In this document: piece after piece, positions 16,068-20,617 of the stretch | Layout: every line of letters starts with the position of its first letter | How positions within the stretch are numbered: position 1 is the stretch's first letter | NCBI GenBank assembly: GCA_900755095.1 | Contig: CAAEFE010000088.1 | Location: forward strand, 1 to 20,617 | Length of the DNA: 20,617 nucleotides | DNA from: an uncultured Bacteroides sp. | Lineage (GTDB): Bacteria > Bacteroidota > Bacteroidia > Bacteroidales > Bacteroidaceae | Reading direction: 5' to 3' | Position numbers and translations under genes: made by a program | The notes under the pieces: generated by a model | The model's input: only the letters and a program-made list of their open reading frames with translations | Database searches by the model: none | What the model was told of the DNA's origin: nothing

Positions 16068-17212
16068 TGGCAAGCAGCTAAATAGTTCACCAACGGATTG
16101 GCATACATTAATAACAATTTTCCACGCAAAAAGTCTTCGTCTTTATTCGGAATCTTTATTTTGCCCAGTTGTTGCTCGATATAGGTAACAAATCGCAGTT
16201 TCTCTTCGGGGGTGTAATGACCGGCAAACTCGGATGTACCCTTCAGCAAGTCATAGGCAACGTAATTACCCGAATAGATCCGGTAGTTACTATGAATCCT
16301 CTGGTCGATGCAGGCAGATATGCTGGAGAACAGTTCCTGCTTCGGCAATGAACGGTCCAGCTGCGCCAACCTGTCATTGATACAGGGAGCCGTCTGAAAA
16401 TGAACCTTCCCTTTATATCCGAAAAGACCGGTCTGCATACTGATCAAATCGTCCTGAGTGGTTTTCTTATATCCTTCTATATCTCTTTTCAACTGAAACT
16501 CCTGCGCTTTCAGGAAGTCACAGGGATCATATTCGTATGAAATGGCAAGAGGAGCGATATTCATCTCCATCAGACGGTCGATCAAGTCGCCTTCACCACC
16601 CATCGCCAGCATCTTCAGTACGCTATCCTGAGTACGGTCGTTCGAGTCTTTGGCACGCCCTTCACGCTGGGCAATCCAGATGGACTGCTTCTTCTCACTA
16701 ATGGTATAATGCATATAACGGGACATCCGTGCCGAAGATTCCAGCATCTGCCGCATGGTCAGCGCCCGTTGTACAATAAACGATTTGTTGACACGAACCA
16801 GCTTCTTGATCCACGGATAAACCAGCAGATTGTCACCAATCGCTATCTCTACCGTATCCATTCCCTGATCAATCAGCAAGATAGAGAGGAAGCCCGAATC
16901 CAATATAATATCCCGATGATTGGAGAGATATGTATAAGCCTTGCTTTTATCCGGCACAGCCGTATGATCCAGAGTCAGCCCATCCGTATGGTCCGCCGCT
17001 ATTTTCCATAAAATACCATAACAGAATGTTTCCTGAAAATCCAGCTTGCTCTTACAAGCGCGTATTTTCTGCGCCAAAAGTTCAAAGGGGACGTTCGGTA
17101 TCGCATCAGTAGCCGCCTTCTGAAAAGCAGGATCAGCAATCAGCTCCTCAAAAATTTGAGGAAGTTCCTCATCATTGTAAGGACGAATCTCATCAAACTC
17201 TGTAGTATCCAT
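16064..17212 (-). CDS. PlsC/PlsB-like acyltransferase family protein
   Basis: 382 residues with no signal peptide. It resembles glycerolipid acyltransferases that move a fatty-acyl chain onto a glycerol phosphate or similar hydroxyl. The central part shows the expected order of motifs: SNHRDIILDSG (His99, Asp105), then GDNLLVYPWIKK and NKSFIVQR at about 126-149, which match the glycerol-3-phosphate binding blocks, then IAQREGRAKDSND at 180-192. Oddly, the His and Asp of the catalytic pair are five residues apart, where the classical motif is HX4D. About 80 residues precede the domain and 180 follow, making it larger than a typical PlsC. The gene begins a likely unit with the NigD-like and rhodanese genes, from a promoter box in the gap after ddl. 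The acyl acceptor is not decided; ornithine, other amino lipids or phosphatidic acid are all possible. Confidence 0.75.
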   Translation of the reverse strand: MDTTEFDEIRPYNDEELPQIFEELIADPAFQKAATDAIPNVPFELLAQKIRACKSKLDFQETFCYGILWKIAADHTDGLTLDHTAVPDKSKAYTYLSNHRDIILDSGFLSILLIDQGMDTVEIAIGDNLLVYPWIKKLVRVNKSFIVQRALTMRQMLESSARMSRYMHYTISEKKQSIWIAQREGRAKDSNDRTQDSVLKMLAMGGEGDLIDRLMEMNIAPLAISYEYDPCDFLKAQEFQLKRDIEGYKKTTQDDLISMQTGLFGYKGKVHFQTAPCINDRLAQLDRSLPKQELFSSISACIDQRIHSNYRIYSGNYVAYDLLKGTSEFAGHYTPEEKLRFVTYIEQQLGKIKIPNKDEDFLRGKLLLMYANPLVNYLAACQ

Positions 17213-17233
17213 AAGCTATGAAGTTTAGAGGCA

Positions 17234-17320
17234 GGTAATAGGTAATAAGTAATAGGTAATAGGCTGCGCTATGCCCACACAAATTTAATATTTAATATCT
17301 ATTACTTATTACCTGTTACC
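17234..17320. repeat. Inverted repeat built of GGTAATA/AGTAATA heptamers
   Basis: Left arm 17234-17255 is three heptamers (GGTAATA, GGTAATA, AGTAATA) plus one base; a fourth heptamer follows to 17261. Right arm 17299-17320 is the inverse complement with one T-to-C change (GGTAACA). A further heptamer, TATTACT at 17321-17327, runs into the first base of the ddl stop codon complement. The spacer of 43 bases contains a promoter-like box. The transcribed arms would form a 22-bp hairpin. Confidence 0.8.
17280..17287 (-). promoter_or_regulatory. Possible promoter -7 element for the acyltransferase unit, in the loop of the inverted repeat
   Basis: The minus strand reads TAAATTTG, matching TAnnTTTG, 67 bases before the acyltransferase start. 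The upstream arm of the heptamer repeat falls where a -33 element would be, and the downstream arm falls in the leader. Confidence 0.45.
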
Positions 17321-17326
17321 TATTAC

Positions 17327-18301
17327 TTAAAATTTATTTTCTATTATATCAGTCATCACATCCTTTATATCCAGACCGGCAGCACGCACTTGCTGGGGAA
17401 TAAAGCTTGTAGTGGTCATCCCCGGAGTCGTATTCACTTCCAGCAGATTGATCTTTTCGCCGGCTGTCACAATGTAATCCACACGGATGATACCGGAACA
17501 GCCCAATATATCATAAATGGCCGAGGTCAGCATTTGCACGCGATTCGTCAGTTCGTCCGAGATGCGTGCAGGAGTTATCTCGTCTACCTGACCATTGTAT
17601 TTTGCATCATAATCAAAGAACTCATTATGTGTCACCACTTCCGTAGGCGGGAAGATGACGGTCTTGTCTTTGGTTTTATAGCAGCCGCAGGTCAGCTCCG
17701 TTCCTTCCATAAATGCTTCTACGAGCACTTCCTGGGCTTCTTCAAAGGCCTTAACAATGGCCGGCTGTATTTGTTCTTTCGTCTTAACCTTTGTTACGCC
17801 GAAGCTCGAACCGCCCAGACTCGGCTTGATGAAACAAGGCAAACCGATCTTTTCCATAACATCTTCGTCGGAAACCGATTGTCCCTGACGCAATAGCAAC
17901 GATTCTGCAATACGCACTCCGAAGGCTTTCAGGTATTGGTTGCAGGTAAACTTGTCATAGGTGATCGCCGCAGCCAGCACCCCGCAACAAGAGTATGGTA
18001 TGTGCATCATGTCAAAGTATCCCTGAAGACGGCCGTCTTCGCCCGGAGTACCGTGAATGGTAATATAGGCAAAGTCAAACCTGATCTTTTCCGTTCCCAG
18101 CATAAAGCTGAAATCATTGCGGTCTACCGGTGCTTTTGCACCATCCGGCAATTGTACTTCCCAACGGGTCCCCTGCATCTCGACAATGTACAGTGTGTAC
18201 TTTTCCTTATCTATGAAGGAATATATTCCCTGTGCACTACGCAGGGATACATGAAATTCGGAGGTGTCACCTCCGGCTACGATAGCAATTGTGCGTTTCA
18301 T
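17327..18301 (-). CDS. ddl: D-alanine--D-alanine ligase
   Basis: 324 residues, normal for Ddl. It joins two D-alanines using ATP; the dipeptide ends the peptidoglycan stem peptide. The ATP-grasp fold is clear. N-terminal VAGGDTSEFHVSLRSAQG has Glu15, the residue that binds the first D-alanine. HGTPGEDGRLQG at about 84-95, CFIKPSLGGSSFGVTKV near 156-172 and the end motif LLEVNTTPGMTTTSFIPQQ follow. The omega loop reads FDYDAKYNG, with Tyr at the position that marks a D-Ala-D-Ala ligase rather than a vancomycin-resistance D-Ala-D-lactate ligase. Its ATG overlaps the stop of the pseudouridine synthase gene by four bases, indicating coupling. Confidence 0.96.
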   Translation of the reverse strand: MKRTIAIVAGGDTSEFHVSLRSAQGIYSFIDKEKYTLYIVEMQGTRWEVQLPDGAKAPVDRNDFSFMLGTEKIRFDFAYITIHGTPGEDGRLQGYFDMMHIPYSCCGVLAAAITYDKFTCNQYLKAFGVRIAESLLLRQGQSVSDEDVMEKIGLPCFIKPSLGGSSFGVTKVKTKEQIQPAIVKAFEEAQEVLVEAFMEGTELTCGCYKTKDKTVIFPPTEVVTHNEFFDYDAKYNGQVDEITPARISDELTNRVQMLTSAIYDILGCSGIIRVDYIVTAGEKINLLEVNTTPGMTTTSFIPQQVRAAGLDIKDVMTDIIENKF

Positions 18302-19371
18302 TCTATTTCTCTGTTACTTATATAGCCTCGCCACTTCTCGATAAGCCGGGTCATGTCATCCGGAAGTTCGGAAGTAAAGTACATCTCTTCGCCTGTGACG
18401 GGATGTACGAACCCCAATGTCATGGCATGCAGAGCCTGCCGGGGACAAGTGTCAAAGCAATTATTTACAAATTGTTTGTATTTACTAAAGTGAGTACCTT
18501 TCAGAATTTCGTGACCGCCATAGCGTTCGTCATTGAAAAGTACATGCCCGATATGTTTCATGTGGACACGAATCTGATGAGTACGTCCGGTTTCGAGTAT
18601 GCACTCTACCAGCGTGACATATCCCAGCCGTTCAAGCACCCGATAATGAGTGACCGCGTGCTTGCCCATCGACGGGTCGGACATAACCGCCATCTGCATC
18701 CGGTCTTTCGGATTACGGGCGATACTGCCTACAATCGTGCCTTCATCCTGTTCCACATTTCCCCAGACAAGGGCACGGTATCTGCGTTTGGTCGTCTTAT
18801 TAAAGAATTGTATTCCGAGGTTGGTCTTGGCATCCGGCGTCTTGGCAATCACCAGCAGACCGGACGTATCTTTATCAATCCGGTGGACCAGGCCGACGTG
18901 CGGGTCATTGGCATCATATTCAGGAATATCTTTCATGTGCCATGCCAACGCATTGACAAGCGTACCGTGATAGTTTCCGTGTCCCGGATGTACTACCAGT
19001 CCCGCAGGCTTGTTCACTACCATTACATATGGATCTTCGTAAACGATATTAAGGGGGATATTTTCGGGAATAATCTCGTTCTCATAACGAGGACGGTCCA
19101 TCATGACGGTAATGACATCGAGCGGCTTAACCTTGTAGCTGCTCTTCACCGGCTTACCGTTAGCCATGACGAATCCATCTTCGGCAGCCTTCTGAATACG
19201 GTTGCGCGAAGCATTGACAATACGTTCGAACAGATATTTGTCGACTCTGACCATCGCCTGTCCCTTGTCTACGACCACCCGAAAATGTTCGTAAAGCTGG
19301 GATTCGTCACCGACAGGTTCTATATCATCCAAATCATTCTCCAGTTCATCCGGAAGTTCTTCCTCGATCAT
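18298..19371 (-). CDS. RluA-family pseudouridine synthase (RluD-like)
   Basis: 357 residues. It converts specific uridines in RNA to pseudouridine. After an acidic N-terminal tail (about 1-35), an S4 RNA-binding domain spans about 41-90 (RVDKYLFERIVNASRNRIQKA). The catalytic domain follows with NKPAGLVVHPGHGN at about 120-133, VHRIDKDTSGLLVIAK with catalytic Asp166, and TGRTHQIRVH. This is the RluD/RluC-type arrangement; Ile replaces the usual Leu in HRLD. RluD acts on helix 69 of 23S rRNA, and this protein is closest to that type by layout, but the target is not settled from sequence. It lies between the PASTA gene (25 bp upstream) and ddl (4-bp overlap). Confidence 0.92.
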   Translation of the reverse strand: MIEEELPDELENDLDDIEPVGDESQLYEHFRVVVDKGQAMVRVDKYLFERIVNASRNRIQKAAEDGFVMANGKPVKSSYKVKPLDVITVMMDRPRYENEIIPENIPLNIVYEDPYVMVVNKPAGLVVHPGHGNYHGTLVNALAWHMKDIPEYDANDPHVGLVHRIDKDTSGLLVIAKTPDAKTNLGIQFFNKTTKRRYRALVWGNVEQDEGTIVGSIARNPKDRMQMAVMSDPSMGKHAVTHYRVLERLGYVTLVECILETGRTHQIRVHMKHIGHVLFNDERYGGHEILKGTHFSKYKQFVNNCFDTCPRQALHAMTLGFVHPVTGEEMYFTSELPDDMTRLIEKWRGYISNREIE

Positions 19372-19396
19372 GTGAATCTGTTTCGTTATTTATCAA

Positions 19397-20047
19397 TTAA
19401 AACCAGCTATCATCCTGACTTGAAGGGGATTCTGAGGAAACAGGTTCATCTGCTCCTTCAGCATTTTCTATGGAGTCGCTTTCCAACGGTTCGTTTTCTC
19501 CGTTTCCTACCATCAGGGTCAGCGCAGCTCCCAAAGGTACTTTATCTCCTGCTTCCAATGAACGTCCCTGATATTTAATGCCGTACACCCAGTCCTTCTC
19601 ACCATGCATCAGTTGAATCTCGGTCAACTTGAATCCGGCAGCAAGCACTTTCGCCTGTGCCTGGCGCAGAGAACTGTTGTCCGCCACATCGGGGACAGCA
19701 CGCAAAGGAATACTCAGCGTATTGATAGTCAGGTAAATGGTGCGGCCTTCTTTTACTTTTTGTCCGGCTCCGGGATTGGCGTCAAGCACGATACCGGCTG
19801 CCTTATTCTTCACATAAGTGGAATCGGATACGACACATACCAGCCCGTGATTGCGGAACATTTTTGAGGCTTCATCCACAGTCATCCCTTTTACATCGGG
19901 CACAACCACCGCCTCACCGTGACGAGTATAAACATCCAGCCATTTCATCACGCCGAACACGATCAGCACCACTGCCACAATCATGACAAGGATATTCACC
20001 CAGAAATATTTATTTGTTTTAAAAGAAAAGAATTCTTTGATTGTCAT
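19397..20047 (-). CDS. PASTA-domain membrane protein
   Basis: 216 residues. A short cytosolic N-terminus is followed by one membrane segment at about 15-35 (WVNILVMIVAVVLIVFGVM), then two PASTA domains at about 46-112 (VVVPDVKGMTVDEASKMF, VLDANPGAGQKVKEGRTI) and 115-182 (AVPDVADNSSLRQAQAKVLAAGF, GRSLEAGDKVPLG). The tail from about 183 is acidic and Ser-rich with no fold. PASTA domains in Gram-positive bacteria bind peptidoglycan fragments on PknB-type kinases and PBPs; here neither kinase nor transpeptidase domain is present. Next to ddl a cell-wall role is plausible, but is inference. It heads the minus-strand group and has a promoter box 23 bases upstream. Confidence 0.9.
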   Translation of the reverse strand: MTIKEFFSFKTNKYFWVNILVMIVAVVLIVFGVMKWLDVYTRHGEAVVVPDVKGMTVDEASKMFRNHGLVCVVSDSTYVKNKAAGIVLDANPGAGQKVKEGRTIYLTINTLSIPLRAVPDVADNSSLRQAQAKVLAAGFKLTEIQLMHGEKDWVYGIKYQGRSLEAGDKVPLGAALTLMVGNGENEPLESDSIENAEGADEPVSSESPSSQDDSWF

Positions 20048-20069
20048 ACGCTTTGCTGTTAATCCGCGC

Positions 20070-20077
20070 CAAAGATA
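20070..20077 (-). promoter_or_regulatory. Promoter -7 element for PASTA-rluD-like-ddl
   Basis: The minus strand reads TATCTTTG, an exact TAnnTTTG match, about 22 bases before the PASTA gene start. No well-spaced -33 TTTG is visible; one TTTG at 20081-20084 is too close. Confidence 0.6.
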
Positions 20078-20089
20078 CTACAAATTAGT

Positions 20090-20409
20090 TGAATTTCGGA
20101 ATAGTGGGCAATGAAAATGTCCCTGCATAAATGCAAGGACACCTGTCATCACCACAATTGTTGCAACTATATTCCCCACACCTATAGATTTCAACAACCT
20201 TATATGTATGATGCGACTTCGGGATTCTCTACATCCCATCATCCGTCGCATATATTCGTCTACGATCTGTGACAAAGAAAACTAAAAAGTGATAAAGAGC
20301 ATTCCATTAAACATTATTTAATACTCTATTTAACTACTGTGCCAAGAGTCCTGTACTTTTTATCATAAAAAGGAAGTTATAACCAACTTTAATGAAAATA
20401 GAAGCAAAC
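20090..20409. other. Intergenic stretch without a convincing gene
   Basis: The region between the PASTA promoter and the rpmH terminator has no recognised gene. A minus-strand open frame (20078-20275) would encode 65 residues with one hydrophobic segment (GVGNIVATIVVMTGVLAFM), but it begins at TTG, or at ATG 20251 for 57 residues, and I do not recognise it. Two inverted repeats are visible: 20119-20128 with 20131-20140 (one mismatch), and the palindrome CTTTTTATCATAAAAAG at 20356-20372. Roughly the part from 20280 to 20409 is AT-rich and looks non-coding. Confidence 0.6.
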
Positions 20410-20442
20410 AAAAAAGGCGGAGTTTAAAACTCCGCCTTTTTT
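20410..20442 (-). terminator. Rho-independent terminator of rpmH
   Basis: A near-perfect 33-base palindrome: GGCGGAGTTT pairs with AAACTCCGCC, flanked by six A on one side and six T on the other. It starts 15 bases after the rpmH stop codon. T tracts exist on both strands, so it could stop transcripts from either direction. Confidence 0.92.
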
Positions 20443-20457
20443 GTTTCTGAGTGATGA

Positions 20458-20617
20458 TTACCACTTCTGTCCGTTGTACTCATCAGAAACAGTCAGTTTC
20501 TTTCTGCCTTTCGCACGGCGAGCAGCTAATACTCTACGACCATTAGCCGATGCCATTCTCTCACGGAAACCGTGTTTGTTCTTTCTCTTTCTGTTAGAGG
20601 GTTGAAATGTTCTTTTC
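20458..20617 (-). CDS. rpmH: 50S ribosomal protein L34 (start codon cut by window edge)
   Basis: 52 codons and the stop are present; the window ends one base into the start codon (the G of ATG). The protein is small and very basic: [20 protein letters not shown], then [21 protein letters not shown] and an acidic tail SDEYNGQKW. This is L34, a structural component of the large ribosomal subunit that binds 23S rRNA. The first block and the [16 protein letters not shown] block are universally conserved in L34. The short C-terminal extension after KLTVS is as I recall for Bacteroides. It has its own strong terminator downstream. Confidence 0.96.
   Translation of the reverse strand, partial: KRTFQPSNRKRKNKHGFRERMASANGRRVLAARRAKGRKKLTVSDEYNGQKW

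Noticed and set aside
16068..16073. TTG start adding two residues to the NigD-like protein
   Set aside because: The ATG overlapping the upstream stop as ATGA is the more usual coupled start and gives a normal lipoprotein signal.
18289..19578. A 429-codon plus-strand open frame opposite the pseudouridine synthase and part of the PASTA gene
   Set aside because: It is the antisense shadow of two clear genes with catalytic motifs. Its translation shows no recognisable domain and has low-quality composition.
20329..20346. Sigma-54 type promoter on the minus strand (TTGGCAC followed by TTAAA)
   Set aside because: The -24 GG part is good, but the essential GC of the -12 element is missing and no convincing gene follows.

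Overview
This window is chromosomal DNA from a Bacteroides-type bacterium (Bacteroidales, close to B. thetaiotaomicron or B. fragilis). Three things point there. Many genes have a primary sigma-factor -7 element of the form TAnnTTTG and no obvious Shine-Dalgarno sequence. Lipoproteins carry acidic residues straight after the lipobox cysteine. The set includes a succinylornithine-specific ArgF', a NigD-like lipoprotein and a DUF6242-like lipoprotein. Almost all genes are core housekeeping. I see no transposase, integrase, phage gene, CRISPR array, tRNA or rRNA.

Layout. (1) 1-1540, minus strand: prmC, recX (4-bp overlap) and the first 49 codons of pyrE. (2) 1594-2631, plus: ribD, divergent from prmC. 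(3) 2774-8824, plus: an envelope block with a DUF6242-like lipoprotein, uppS, bamA and two OmpH/Skp-type chaperone genes, closed by a strong hairpin terminator. (4) 8931-10080, plus: murI and a small DUF2007-like protein, each with its own promoter-like box. (5) 10049-11200, minus: a fold-type I aminotransferase that converges on, and overlaps by 32 bp, the DUF2007 gene. (6) 11306-14678, plus: proB, proA and argF', from a bipartite Bacteroides promoter. (7) 14679-14946: a convergent intergenic region with a strictly 22-bp-periodic array of five dyad-symmetric units. (8) 14947-20047, minus: in transcription order a PASTA membrane protein, an RluA-family pseudouridine synthase, ddl, a PlsC/PlsB-like acyltransferase, a NigD-like lipoprotein and a rhodanese lipoprotein. 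An inverted heptamer repeat around a second promoter-like box lies between ddl and the acyltransferase. (9) 20048-20617: a roughly 400-bp mostly empty stretch, a near-perfect terminator palindrome, and rpmH running off the right edge.

The genes fall into a few themes. Cell-envelope building is served by UppS (lipid carrier), MurI and Ddl (peptidoglycan precursors D-Glu and D-Ala-D-Ala), BamA with two Skp-like chaperones (outer-membrane protein assembly), an acyltransferase and a PASTA protein. Amino-acid synthesis is served by ProB and ProA (proline) and ArgF' (arginine by succinylated intermediates). Translation, RNA and DNA upkeep is served by PrmC, the pseudouridine synthase, L34 and RecX.

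I found no clear undescribed multi-gene system. The most unusual structures are non-coding: the 22-bp palindrome array at 14711-14816 and the heptamer inverted repeat with a promoter in its loop at 17234-17320.
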